From contig NZ_JADOVI010000001.1 of assembly GCF_015752155.1 (NCBI RefSeq), positions 248,001 to 312,000 of the forward strand: a DNA stretch of 64,000 bases, written 5' to 3'. This document shows positions 9,458-18,489 of the stretch, one piece after another. The notes beneath the pieces were generated by a model that saw nothing but the letters and a program-made list of their open reading frames with translations, did no database searches and was not told where the DNA came from. Each line of letters begins with the position of its first letter. Positions within the stretch are counted from its first letter, which is position 1. The position numbers and the translations under genes were made by a program. Source of the stretch: Cryobacterium sp. MP_M3 (GTDB lineage: Bacteria; Actinomycetota; Actinomycetes; Actinomycetales; Microbacteriaceae).

Positions 9458-10476
9458 ATGACCGATATCCGAAGTGCCGTCAGGTCCGACCTGCTCGACG
9501 CCGTCAGCGCGCGGCACGACGGGCTCATCCCGGCCGCGGCGTTGCGGGAGAGCGGCTTCACCTCGCACGCGGTTGGGGTGATGGTGCGGGAAGGGTCGCT
9601 GGTGCGCCCGCGCCGGGGAGTGTACGTGCCGGGCGAGGTGTGGCGTTCCGCCGACCCCGACGAGCGGTACCGTCTTTTCACACGGGCGACGGTGGCTTCG
9701 GCCGAGCGGCCGGCGGTGGTCTCCCACCTTTCGGCTGCCGCGATGCACGGCCTGCCGATCATCGGGTCCTGGCCGCCCGTCGTGCACATGCTCAACCCCG
9801 AGGCATCCGGTGGCAGCACGGCGCGCCACACGACCAGTCATCGCCGGGCGGCGGCTTCGCAGATCGCGGTGATCGCCGGGATTCGCGTCACCTCCCTGAC
9901 GCGGACCCTGGTCGACGTCGCCGCGTCCACGAGCTTTCTCACGGGGGTCGTGATGATCGACCATGCCCTCCGTATCGACCGGGAACGCGTGGCGAGTGCG
10001 GAGCGGCGCGGCGCGGCATCGTCCTGCCTGCCGCCCTGACCAAAGGCCACCTGTTCGCCGAACTCGCGGACGTCAACCCGCGGTTCGGCGCCCGGCAGGC
10101 CGACCGGGCGATCGAGTTCGGGAATGGGTTGTCGGCGAACGGCGGGGAATCGCTGAGCCGAGTGCGGATCTTCCAACTCGGGTTCGAGGTGCCCGAGCTG
10201 CAGGTGCCGTTCCTGAACGTCGACGGGAGCGACTACTGGGTCGACTACTACTGGCGGAGGATCCGCAAGATCGGGGAGTTCGACGGAAAGCACAAGTACA
10301 CCCGCGGCAGGGTACTTGCGGGGCGGAACCCCGGGGAAGTGGTGTGGCAGGAGAAACGCCGCGAGGACGCCCTGCGGAGGCACTCCGACAGCTTCGACCG
10401 CTGGGACTGGGACACCGCGTTCTCGCCCACGCTTTTCCACCGTTTCCTGAGCGAGCGCGGCGTACCGCGGGCCTGA
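9458..10476 (+). pseudogene. Frameshifted AbiEi-antitoxin-domain / DUF559-like protein
   Basis: Two adjacent frames together encode one protein of about 337 residues. The first (from ATG 9458) has an AbiEi-type winged-helix N-terminus: SARHDGLIPAAALRESGFTS, VREGSLVRPRRGVYV, SHLSAAAMHGLP and RTLVDVAA. The second carries the endonuclease-like C-terminus: ESLSRVRIFQLGFEVPELQ, VDYYWRRIRKIGEFDGKHKY and KRREDALR. The frames meet at three tandem GCGGC units at 10003-10017. Removing one unit gives an uninterrupted ASAERRGIVLPAALTKG, so a 5-bp slippage expansion explains the break. Such orphan proteins are common in Microbacteriaceae; a DNA-binding or nuclease role is inferred from the domains only. 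No good ribosome site precedes the start. A sequencing error is possible but less natural than repeat slippage. Confidence 0.75.
10003..10017 (+). repeat. Triple GCGGC tandem repeat at the frameshift
   Basis: Three head-to-tail copies of the 5-mer GCGGC fall exactly where the reading frame of the AbiEi/DUF559-like gene changes. Two copies restore the frame, so copy-number change would switch the gene on or off. Confidence 0.75.
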
Positions 10477-10828
10477 CGGAACCGGTGCATCCGGGCCGGG
10501 TGTTCCCCAAGTCGGGCTGCCGCGGGTCAGGCTCGAAAGTCGCGGCGCATCGTGGGGAAGCCGGCTCATGTTGCAGGGTGCGCCGGGTCGCCGAAGGTGC
10601 GCCACGAACGACCGGTCGGCGACATGCGGCGACGGTGTGGCGACCGCGCGGGCGGCGGCACTGCGACCAGGAATCTCGACACGCCGTTTCTGTTTCCACA
10701 GGGAGAAACTTCGGGCGAGTACCGGCCTGTGGATAACTTCGCCGGATGCCGCGGAGAATGGGCGTTGTCGCCTCCTCCGGGCTGTGCACAACCGGTGGAA
10801 TGTCGGTGGATAACTACATAATTGTAAT
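10477..10828. other. Gap between the broken gene and the nrd control region, with DnaA-box-like sequences
   Basis: No gene is supported. CCGAAGGTGCGCC at 10591-10603 is the inverted copy of 9272-9284. A perfect DnaA box TGTGGATAA lies at 10728-10736 and a one-mismatch copy GGTGGATAA at 10805-10813, with weaker matches in TTTCCACAG near 10693 and TGTGCACAA near 10783. Base composition drops towards AT just before the NrdR boxes, consistent with an nrd promoter near 10810-10880. Confidence 0.55.
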
Positions 10829-10844
10829 TACTGCATGTAGTGGC
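10829..10844. promoter_or_regulatory. NrdR box 1
   Basis: TACTGCATGTAGTGGC resembles the NrdR dyad consensus ACACTATATAGTGT-like with central CATGTAGT. It starts exactly 32 bases before a second box, the three-helical-turn spacing typical of NrdR box pairs upstream of ribonucleotide reductase operons. Confidence 0.75.
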
Positions 10845-10860
10845 CATTCCCATTTCCGAT

Positions 10861-10876
10861 CACTACATGTAGTATT
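10861..10876. promoter_or_regulatory. NrdR box 2
   Basis: CACTACATGTAGTATT contains the exact dyad ACTACATGTAGT. With box 1 it forms the paired NrdR operator expected to repress nrdHIEF when dATP is high. It lies 117 bases before the nrdH start codon. Confidence 0.8.
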
Positions 10877-10992
10877 AAAGTTCAACACAGCACGCCTTGA
10901 ACTTCAGATTTCACATGAAAACCGATTTTGAGCACTGAGTTTGAATACTGAGTTTGAATACTGATTCCTGAACGACGAGAAAGGCCCTTCCC

Positions 10993-11226
10993 ATGGCAAT
11001 CACGGTCTACACCAAGCCCTCCTGCGTGCAGTGCACGGCGACCTACCGCGCCCTGGACAACAAGGGCATCGAATATGAGATCCTCGACCTCTCGGTCGAC
11101 GAGAACGCCCTCGAAGCCGTCAAGGCCCTGGGCTACCTGCAGGCCCCCGTCGTCATCACCGACGAGGACCACTGGTCGGGCTTCCGTCCCGACAAGATCA
11201 ACGAACTCGCGCAGCGCCTCGCGTAA
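10993..11226 (+). CDS. nrdH: Glutaredoxin-like protein NrdH
   Basis: Small cytoplasmic redoxin (77 residues) that reduces the class Ib ribonucleotide reductase NrdE and is itself reduced by thioredoxin reductase. The redox motif CVQC is at residues 11-14, preceded by VYTKPS. The C-terminal WSGFRPDKI is the signature block that separates NrdH from glutaredoxins. A GAGAAAGG ribosome site lies eight bases upstream of the ATG. First gene of nrdHIEF, behind the paired NrdR boxes. Confidence 0.96.
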   Translation: MAITVYTKPSCVQCTATYRALDNKGIEYEILDLSVDENALEAVKALGYLQAPVVITDEDHWSGFRPDKINELAQRLA

Positions 11227-11304
11227 CCGCCCGGCTCGGACCGCGGCTTCCAGCGCGCGCTTCAGCACGGCACGACGGTCTTTCACACACGAAGGGGGTG
11301 TTCA

Positions 11305-11709
11305 GTGACCGATATCGTTTATTTCTCCAGCACCTCGGGAAACACGCACCGCTTCGTTGAGAAGCTCGGTCGCGCGGCGGCCCGCATCCCGCTCTACGCG
11401 CGTGACGAACCGTTGCGGGTCAGCGAACCGTACGTCCTGGTGGTGCCGACCTATGGCGGCGGCGAGACCAAGGGCGCGGTGCCCAAGCAGGTGATCAGGT
11501 TCCTGAACGACGAGCACAACCGGTCGCTCATCCGCGGGGTCATCGGCGCGGGCAACACGAACTTCGGCACGGCCTTCTGCGTCGCCGGCGACATCATCGC
11601 CGCGAAGTGCAAGGTGCCCCACATGTATCGATTTGAAGTACTGGGAACTCCGGATGATGTGCGCATCGTTCATGACGGATTGGAAGAATTTTGGAAGCAA
11701 CAGCCGTGA
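11305..11709 (+). CDS. nrdI: Class Ib ribonucleotide reductase flavodoxin NrdI
   Basis: FMN protein (134 residues) that supplies the oxidant used to assemble the Mn(III)2-tyrosyl radical cofactor of NrdF. The flavodoxin-like FMN loop [12 protein letters not shown] is at residues 7-18, and VVPTYGGG and [15 protein letters not shown] are the other NrdI-specific flavin-binding stretches. The start is GTG behind the purine-rich GAAGGGGG. The 3' end overlaps the start of nrdE by four bases, giving translational coupling. Confidence 0.96.
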   Translation: MTDIVYFSSTSGNTHRFVEKLGRAAARIPLYARDEPLRVSEPYVLVVPTYGGGETKGAVPKQVIRFLNDEHNRSLIRGVIGAGNTNFGTAFCVAGDIIAAKCKVPHMYRFEVLGTPDDVRIVHDGLEEFWKQQP

Positions 11710-13847
11710 AGACGATGACTCACCCGGCCCCCGGCCTGGCGATGGACTATCACTCTCTCAACGCCATGCTCAACCTGTACGGCCCGAACGGGGAAATCCA
11801 GTTCGAGAAGGACCGTGAAGCGGCGCGGGAGTTCTTCCTGCAGCACGTCAACCAGAACACGGTGTTCTTCCACAGCCTGCGTGAGCGCCTCGACTACCTT
11901 GTCGAGAAGGAGTACTACGAGCAGGCTGTTCTCGACCAGTACTCGTTCGAGTTCATCACGAGCCTCAACGACCTGGCCTACTCGAAGAAGTTCCGCTTCC
12001 AGACCTTCCTCGGCGCGTTCAAGTACTACACCTCGTACACGCTGAAGACGTTCGACGGAAAGCGTTACCTCGAGCGTTTCGAAGACCGCGTCGTGATGAC
12101 CGCCCTCGGCCTCGCCCAGGGTGACGAGAAACTGGCGATCGCCCTTGTCGAGGAGATCATCGCCGGCCGTTTCCAGCCGGCCACTCCCACGTTCCTGAAC
12201 TCGGGCAAGGCGCAGCGCGGCGAGCTCGTCTCCTGCTTCCTGCTGCGCATCGAAGACAACATGGAGTCGATCTCCCGCGGCATCAACTCCTCGCTGCAGC
12301 TCTCGAAGCGCGGCGGCGGCGTCGCACTGCTGCTCAGCAACATCCGCGAGGCCGGCGCGCCGATCAAGCAGATCGAGAACCAGTCCAGCGGCATCATCCC
12401 CGTGATGAAGCTGCTCGAAGACTCCTTCAGCTATGCGAACCAGCTCGGTGCCCGCCAGGGTGCCGGAGCGGTCTACCTGCACGCCCACCACCCCGACATC
12501 ATGCGCTTCCTCGACACCAAGCGTGAGAACGCCGACGAGAAGGTGCGGATTAAGACGCTGTCGCTCGGCGTCGTCGTGCCCGACATCACCTTCGAGCTGG
12601 CCAAGAAGGATGAGGACATGTACCTGTTCTCACCGTACGACGTCGAACGCGTCTACGGTGTGCCGTTCGCGGACATCTCCGTCAGTGAGAAGTACCACGA
12701 GATGGTCGACGACCCGCGGATCAAGAAGTCGAAGATGAAGGCGCGTGACTTCTTCCAGACGCTCGCCGAGATCCAGTTCGAGTCCGGCTACCCGTACATC
12801 ATGTTCGAGGACACCGTCAACGCGGCGAACCCGATCAAGGGCCGCATCAACATGTCCAACCTGTGCTCGGAGATCCTCCAGGTCAACACGCCAACCACGT
12901 ACAACGAGGACCTGTCCTACGACTCGATCGGCAAGGACATCTCCTGCAACCTCGGGTCGATGAACATCGCCCTGTCGATGGACTCGCCCGACTTCGGCAA
13001 GACCGTCGAGACCGCCATCCGCGGCCTCAGCTCTGTCTCGGAGCAGAGCCACATCTCCTCAGTGCGGTCGATCGAGGACGGCAACGACAATTCCCACGCC
13101 ATCGGCCTGGGTCAGATGAACCTGCACGGCTACCTTGCCCGTGAGCGGGTGTACTACGGCAGCGAAGAGGCCATCGACTTCACCAACATCTACTTCTACA
13201 CGGTCCTGTTCCATGCCCTCCGCGCCTCGAACAAGCTGGCCGTCGAGCGTGGCCGCGCGTTCGTGGGCTTCGAGGACTCCACCTACGCCTCCGGCGCGTT
13301 CTTCGACAAGTACACCGACCAGGTCTGGGCACCCGCCACCGCGCGGGCCGCCGAGCTGTTCGAGACGTCGGGTGTGCGCGTGCCGACGCAGGCCGACTGG
13401 GCCGAGCTCAAGGCATCCGTCATGGAGCACGGAATCTACAACCAGAACCTGCAGGCCGTGCCGCCGACCGGGTCGATCTCCTACATCAACAACTCGACCT
13501 CGTCGATCCACCCGATCGCGTCGAAGATCGAGATCCGCAAGGAAGGCAAGCTCGGCCGCGTCTACTACCCGGCGCCGTTCATGACGAACGACAACCTGGA
13601 CTTCTACCAGGACGCCTACGAAATCGGCGCCGAGAAGATCATCGACACCTACGCCGCGGCCACGCAGCACGTGGACCAGGGGCTCTCGCTCACGCTCTTC
13701 TTCAAGGACACCGCGACGACCCGCGACATCAACAAGGCGCAGATCTACGCCTGGCGCAAGGGCATCAAGACGATCTACTACATCCGCCTGCGCCAGCTGG
13801 CCCTCGAGGGCACCGAGGTTGACGGCTGCGTCAGCTGCATGCTCTAA
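11706..13847 (+). CDS. nrdE: Class Ib ribonucleoside-diphosphate reductase, alpha subunit
   Basis: Catalytic subunit that reduces ribonucleoside diphosphates to deoxyribonucleotides. It has 713 residues, the usual NrdE length, and lacks the ATP-cone of NrdA. Key features are the substrate-site cysteines in [12 protein letters not shown] and SNLCSEIL, the [18 protein letters not shown] loop, and the C-terminal redox pair in GCVSCML that exchanges electrons with NrdH. I chose GTG 11706, overlapping the nrdI stop, because GGAAG lies eight bases upstream; the in-frame TTG at 11691 overlaps that site. The gene is followed by a palindrome-rich 128-base gap before nrdF. Confidence 0.96.
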   Translation: MKTMTHPAPGLAMDYHSLNAMLNLYGPNGEIQFEKDREAAREFFLQHVNQNTVFFHSLRERLDYLVEKEYYEQAVLDQYSFEFITSLNDLAYSKKFRFQTFLGAFKYYTSYTLKTFDGKRYLERFEDRVVMTALGLAQGDEKLAIALVEEIIAGRFQPATPTFLNSGKAQRGELVSCFLLRIEDNMESISRGINSSLQLSKRGGGVALLLSNIREAGAPIKQIENQSSGIIPVMKLLEDSFSYANQLGARQGAGAVYLHAHHPDIMRFLDTKRENADEKVRIKTLSLGVVVPDITFELAKKDEDMYLFSPYDVERVYGVPFADISVSEKYHEMVDDPRIKKSKMKARDFFQTLAEIQFESGYPYIMFEDTVNAANPIKGRINMSNLCSEILQVNTPTTYNEDLSYDSIGKDISCNLGSMNIALSMDSPDFGKTVETAIRGLSSVSEQSHISSVRSIEDGNDNSHAIGLGQMNLHGYLARERVYYGSEEAIDFTNIYFYTVLFHALRASNKLAVERGRAFVGFEDSTYASGAFFDKYTDQVWAPATARAAELFETSGVRVPTQADWAELKASVMEHGIYNQNLQAVPPTGSISYINNSTSSIHPIASKIEIRKEGKLGRVYYPAPFMTNDNLDFYQDAYEIGAEKIIDTYAAATQHVDQGLSLTLFFKDTATTRDINKAQIYAWRKGIKTIYYIRLRQLALEGTEVDGCVSCML

Positions 13848-13873
13848 GTTTGCTGCAGCCCTAGCGGATGCAC

Positions 13874-13921
13874 CGGTGGCCGAGCTTGTCGAGACCCGGG
13901 TCTCGACAAGCTCGGCCACCG
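13874..13921. repeat. 48-bp perfect palindrome between nrdE and nrdF
   Basis: Both arms (13874-13897 and 13898-13921) are exact reverse complements, with CGAGCTTGTCGAGACC in the left arm. This is the TCTCGACAAGCTCG type of dispersed intergenic element that recurs in Microbacteriaceae. In RNA it would form a very long hairpin inside the nrd transcript. A third half-copy follows at 13936-13960. Confidence 0.85.
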
Positions 13922-13935
13922 ACTGGCTCGATTCC

Positions 13936-13960
13936 GGGTCTCGACAAGCTCGACCACCGA
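13936..13960 (+). repeat. Third copy of the TCTCGACAAGCTCG repeat unit
   Basis: GGGTCTCGACAAGCTCGACC and the following ACCGA repeat the right arm of the palindrome just upstream with one change, as a direct copy 38 bases further on. A related unit with one more change lies at 58053. Confidence 0.8.
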
Positions 13961-13963
13961 TAA

Positions 13964-14950
<987 letters not shown>

Positions 14951-14989
14951 CAGACGGCAAGGCCCGACAAGGCCGCTGCAGGAGGAGAG

Positions 14990-15406
14990 ATGAGCGTCAG
15001 CATCACCACACTGGTGGCGGCAGTCAACGACCACGACCTGGACAAGATGCTGGCGCTCTTCCATGCCGGATATCGGAGCCTTCAGCCGGCGCATCCGGCT
15101 CGCGCCTTCGTGGGAAGCGCGCAGGTGCGGGCCAATTGGGAAGCGATGTTCGCGGGGATTCCCGACTTCCGAGCGGAACTCGGGCGGGTGGTCCAGGACG
15201 GTGGGACGACCTGGTGCGAATGGACGTGGTTCGGCACGCGAACCGACGGCCGGCCGTTTGAGGCCCGCGGTGTCGCGCTTTTCGAGTTTCGGGACCATTT
15301 GATCACCGCGGGAACGCTTTATATGGAGGACGTCGAGACCGACGGACTCGGCATCGAGCGCACCGTTCAGGACATGTCGGGACGCCCTCCCGGCGACCGC
15401 GCCTGA
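14990..15406 (+). CDS. SnoaL-like / NTF2-fold small protein
   Basis: A 138-residue protein with the NTF2-like pattern: an N-terminal helix LVAAVNDHDLDKMLALFH, then VRANWEAMFAGIPDFRAEL, a strand WCEWTWFGTRTDGRPFEARGVALFEF and LITAGTLYMEDVE. This matches SnoaL-like polyketide-cyclase-family proteins; most have no established substrate. AGGAGGAGAG gives an excellent ribosome site. It follows nrdF by 39 bases without a visible terminator and could be read through from nrd, but there is no functional link. Confidence 0.75.
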   Translation: MSVSITTLVAAVNDHDLDKMLALFHAGYRSLQPAHPARAFVGSAQVRANWEAMFAGIPDFRAELGRVVQDGGTTWCEWTWFGTRTDGRPFEARGVALFEFRDHLITAGTLYMEDVETDGLGIERTVQDMSGRPPGDRA

Positions 15407-15548
15407 TCTCGGCGTGCAAGGAGTTGCCACGACCACGTCGACCGCCGCGAAGGAGGCTCTCGGCCGGCTTACCGTCTTCGGCTGCCGACCGAGAGTGACA
15501 GGGAAGCGTCGCCCGACGACTTCACCCAGGCTCAGGAAGGTGACGTTG

Positions 15549-15725
15549 ATGAAGTCGTTCGCATGTGGGGATGTCGTTCCGGGCTGTGAGTCCCGCTGGG
15601 TGTGTTCGACCGAGGATGAGCTCCTCTTCACCGTGGCGGCGCACGCCGCGACGGCCCACGGTCTGGCCGAGGTATCGCCCGAGCTGGACCAGGCCGTGCG
15701 TGCGGCCATCGTCACGGTCGGCTAG
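15549..15725 (+). CDS. DUF1059 family small protein
   Basis: A 58-residue protein starting MKSFACGDVVPGC, followed by ESRWVCSTEDELL and VAAHAATAHGL. The Cys pattern (residues 6, 13 and 19) and the paired His residues are the diagnostic DUF1059 layout and suggest metal binding; the function is unknown. I chose the ATG at 15549 because AGGAAGG ends eight bases upstream and family members begin with MK-FACGD; the longer frame upstream has no ribosome site. Its stop is five bases from the next gene. Confidence 0.85.
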   Translation: MKSFACGDVVPGCESRWVCSTEDELLFTVAAHAATAHGLAEVSPELDQAVRAAIVTVG

Positions 15726-15730
15726 GCAGG

Positions 15731-16873
15731 GTGCCGGGCAGTCCGGCGGACGCCGGTCCGCGACCCGTCCCCGCTGATTGGGACGCCATGCTGGCGTCGG
15801 CCTGCCGCGGTGAGGGAGTGTCGACGGTGTTCCAGCCGATCGTCGACACCCGGCGTGGCGCGATCGTCGGCTACGAGGCGCTGACCCGGTTCACCGGTTT
15901 CGCCGAACGCAACCCGGAAACCTGGTTCCGGGCGGCCCGCACCCACGGGCGGGCGGAGGATCTGGAGGTCGTCGCGCTGCGCACCGCTCTCCGCTCGAGG
16001 CCCACGCTGCCGCCGAACTGCTTCCTCACGGTGAACGTGTCGCCCGATCTGCTCTCCACCGAGAGCGTGCGGGAGGTCTGGCGCGACGAGGGAGACCTGT
16101 CCGGCCTGATCGTCGAGCTGACCGAACAGGCGCAGATCGAGTCGTACCTGGCACTCGAGCCGGACCTTGACCGTCTCCGGGCCGCCGGGGGCCTGATCGC
16201 CGTGGACGATGCGGGAGCCGGCTATGCCGGCCTGCGCCACCTGCTGGCCATCCGGCCCTCGTTGATCAAGCTCGACCGTGCCCTGGTCGAGGACGTCGAC
16301 CGCGACGAAGCGAAGCGCGCCCTGATCGAGATGATCGGCACGTTCGCCGGCCGGGTGGACGCCTGGCTGCTGGCCGAGGGGGTCGAGCGCGTGGATGAAC
16401 TCGACGCCCTGGCTGAGCTCGGCGTCCCGCTCGTGCAGGGCTACGTGCTGGCCCGGCCGGCCCCGGCCTGGGTCGGGATCGACCAGGACGTGGCTCTGCG
16501 CCTGGCCGGGCGAAGCACCCCCGCCCGGAAGCGGGTCGTCCGGGACTTCCTCGAACCGGTGCCGACGGCCACGAGTGTGGCCCAGGCGGCGGCTGCCTTC
16601 ACGGCCGATCCGCGACTGAGATCCGTCGTGCTTCTCGACGAGTTCCACCGGCCGACGGCGGTCCTCGACGCCGACGCCGCGCAGCTGGGCGTGCTCAGCC
16701 CCGGCATGAGGGTCAACCTCGACACCCCGCTCGGTGAGGCCCTCAATCGGGCCATGACCCGGGATGCCGGGACCCGGTTCGAGCCGCTGCTGGCGACCGA
16801 CAACGCGGGCCGGTACACCGGCCTGGTGCGCCTCGAACGCCTGGTGCAGGCACTCTGTGAGGACAGCGTTTAG
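15731..16873 (+). CDS. EAL-domain cyclic-di-GMP phosphodiesterase-like protein
   Basis: Residues about 30-265 form an EAL domain that hydrolyses cyclic di-GMP to pGpG. All catalytic motifs appear intact: YEALTRF, NVSPDLL, IVELTEQ, VDDAGAGYAGL, LIKLDRALV, LAEGVERVDEL and LVQGYVLARP, so an active enzyme is likely. The remaining C-terminal 110 residues (RKRVVRDFLEPVPTATSV onward) look like a CBS-pair-type regulatory module. No membrane segment or GGDEF domain is present. The start is uncertain: GTG 15731 lies right after the upstream stop with a poorly spaced GGCAGG, and ATG 15788 is an alternative. Confidence 0.85.
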   Translation: MPGSPADAGPRPVPADWDAMLASACRGEGVSTVFQPIVDTRRGAIVGYEALTRFTGFAERNPETWFRAARTHGRAEDLEVVALRTALRSRPTLPPNCFLTVNVSPDLLSTESVREVWRDEGDLSGLIVELTEQAQIESYLALEPDLDRLRAAGGLIAVDDAGAGYAGLRHLLAIRPSLIKLDRALVEDVDRDEAKRALIEMIGTFAGRVDAWLLAEGVERVDELDALAELGVPLVQGYVLARPAPAWVGIDQDVALRLAGRSTPARKRVVRDFLEPVPTATSVAQAAAAFTADPRLRSVVLLDEFHRPTAVLDADAAQLGVLSPGMRVNLDTPLGEALNRAMTRDAGTRFEPLLATDNAGRYTGLVRLERLVQALCEDSV

Positions 16874-16912
16874 GTCCAGGCCCGCAGGCTGTCTTCAATC
16901 TCAGGAACCTCG

Positions 16913-16938
16913 GCCACGCGGCCACGCGGCCACGCGGC
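16913..16938 (+). repeat. GCCACGCG octamer tandem repeat (about three copies)
   Basis: Three uninterrupted copies of the 8-mer GCCACGCG plus two bases lie in the gap after the EAL gene. It is a simple repeat with no visible function. Confidence 0.75.
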
Positions 16939-17042
16939 CGTGCTGTAGGACCCGGCCGGCTGTGTCGGGGTGCTCGAGCGGGCGCTCGGGTGGGGGCGTC
17001 AGCGCGAGCCGCCGGGCGTCACCGACGGCCGGCCACAGACCA

Positions 17043-17073
17043 ACGGCCGGAAGCGCACTGCGCTTCCGGCCGT
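17043..17073. terminator. Convergent (bidirectional) hairpin between EAL gene and secreted repeat protein
   Basis: Perfect 15-bp arms (17043-17057 and 17059-17073) containing GGCCGGAAGCG surround a one-base centre, giving a long stem. It lies between two convergent genes and can serve both transcripts, though no strong T tract is present. Confidence 0.7.
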
Positions 17074-17096
17074 CGGAGGTGTTCGCTTCCGGAGGG

Positions 17097-17948
17097 TCAG
17101 TTCCCGGCCTTGGCGTGGGCACCGGTGTCGGCGCTGCCCGACTCGGTGTCGGTGTGCGCGCCGGCGCCGGCTCCGGCTTCGCCCTTGCCCTGCGAGTGCG
17201 ACTCGGCGCCGGCCTGGATGCGCTCGACGACCTTCTGGATGTCCTTGCCGTAGTCGCCGTTGAGCGCGGCCTTCTCGATAGTCTGGGCGGCGGCATCCTG
17301 CTCACCGGCCGGAGCGTTCTTCAGGTCGGTCAGGGCGGACTGCAGCTCGGCCGGGAGCTTCTGGAACAGCGCCGGGTTGTCGGCGACGCCGAGGGCCAGC
17401 TTCGTCACCGAGGGGGCGGCATCCGTGCCCGCCGCAGTGTCCTCACCGAGCGCGCTGTGGAGCGCGGCGGCGAGCGGGTGCTTCGGGTCGTTCTGCACGG
17501 CGGTGGCGACATGGGCGATCTGCTCGCCGTAACCGCCATCAAGAGCGGTGGTCTGGATGGTCTGCACGGCGGCGGCCCGGTCGGCCGCTGAGGCGTCCTT
17601 GAGGGTGGTCAGGTCGGTCTGCAGGTTCGCCGGCAGGCTCGCGAACAGCTCAGCGTGGTCGACGAGCGTGGCCGCGACCTTCTGCGCCTTCTCGTTCACA
17701 TCGTGCCCGTGGGTGAGGTCGCCGCGGAGTTCCTTCTGCACCGATGCGAGGAACGCGTCGCCCGAGGTGGACTCGGCGGATGCGCTGGAGCTGGCCGTGT
17801 GCTCCGGCGTCGGGGTGAGCGAGGTGGCGCTCGCTCCCTGCACGCCGGCACCGAGCAGGGCGCCGGCAGCCAGGACGGATGCTGCGCCGATGGTGAGACG
17901 CTTCGAGCGGGATGCGCGAGGCGACTGGAAGATCTTGTTCTCGTTCAT
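17097..17948 (-). CDS. Secreted protein with two internal ~68-residue repeats, unknown function
   Basis: I do not recognise a family. The 283-residue protein has a Sec-type signal (RSKRLTIGAASVLAAGALLGAG, cleavage near ASA-TS around residue 42), then a Ser/Ala/Glu linker. Two homologous segments follow, residues about 84-151 and 180-247. Both contain LF..LPA.LQ..L..LK, a stretch of about ten residues, then QTI...AL.G.YG..I. The C-terminus from residue 250 is a Gly/Ala/His-rich low-complexity tail. No cysteine is present in the mature protein. AAAGGAA lies six bases before the ATG. It is monocistronic, convergent with the EAL gene. A cell-envelope or extracellular structural role is possible, but nothing fixes it. 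Confidence 0.75.
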   Translation of the reverse strand: MNENKIFQSPRASRSKRLTIGAASVLAAGALLGAGVQGASATSLTPTPEHTASSSASAESTSGDAFLASVQKELRGDLTHGHDVNEKAQKVAATLVDHAELFASLPANLQTDLTTLKDASAADRAAAVQTIQTTALDGGYGEQIAHVATAVQNDPKHPLAAALHSALGEDTAAGTDAAPSVTKLALGVADNPALFQKLPAELQSALTDLKNAPAGEQDAAAQTIEKAALNGDYGKDIQKVVERIQAGAESHSQGKGEAGAGAGAHTDTESGSADTGAHAKAGN

Positions 17949-18489
17949 GGTGGTTCCTTTCGATTGCGGCGGCCGTTCCGGCGAAAATCCCGGGCAGGCC
18001 GCACGTAGTCACCGGGCGAGTCTAGGCAAGCGGATTGTGCGGCCCGTCACTGCGGGCACAGAAACGCGGTCGCGAACGGACGCGGTCCGGCGGCGCATGG
18101 GCCGGACCGCGGCGACCCAGGGAGCGACTGCGGGCGCCGGGAATCGCCTCTCACCGGGGGATGCGTCCGGCCGGCGAGGACGGCGGGCGGAGGGGCCGGA
18201 TCCGGTCCGCCCGGCGTGCGGGCGCACCGGGGATTACGCTCTGCGCGGAGAGTGGTCGTGGTGTGTCGGCCACGACCCTCTCCCTCGAGGTGGGGCGGAG
18301 CCGACCGCCGGATTCGGACCCGAAGAAGCTGAGTTTCTGTCAAACTGGAAACGTCAATTGTGACCTGGTTCCAACCGCTGATTCTGACGCCCACGTCGAT
18401 TCACGCGATACGCAAACGACACCGATGTGATTCGACACTGAAGTGACCGGGTAAGCAACAAGATCCTGGCACCTCGGAGTCGACAAGCA
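17949..18489. other. 541-base gap between divergent secreted-protein genes
   Basis: No gene is supported; the open frames here have poor starts and read across on both strands. The right 150 bases (from about 18330) are less GC-rich and should hold the promoter of the gene at 18490; TTGTGA at 18357 is the only -35-like element I see, without a convincing -10. Confidence 0.5.

Noticed and set aside
9458-10476. Programmed ribosomal frameshift in the AbiEi/DUF559-like gene
   Set aside because: No slippery heptamer or downstream pseudoknot is visible, and an exact 5-bp repeat expansion explains the break better.
10477-10876. Chromosomal replication origin because of DnaA-box-like sequences
   Set aside because: Only one perfect box and a few weak ones, no dnaA/dnaN/gyr neighbours and no extended AT-rich unwinding element.
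16913-16938. CRISPR-like repeats
   Set aside because: Three contiguous 8-mers without spacers form a simple tandem repeat.
18009-18430. Short overlapping open frames on both strands between the two secreted-protein genes
   Set aside because: No ribosome sites, Arg/Gly/Pro-rich shadow composition and no recognisable motif.
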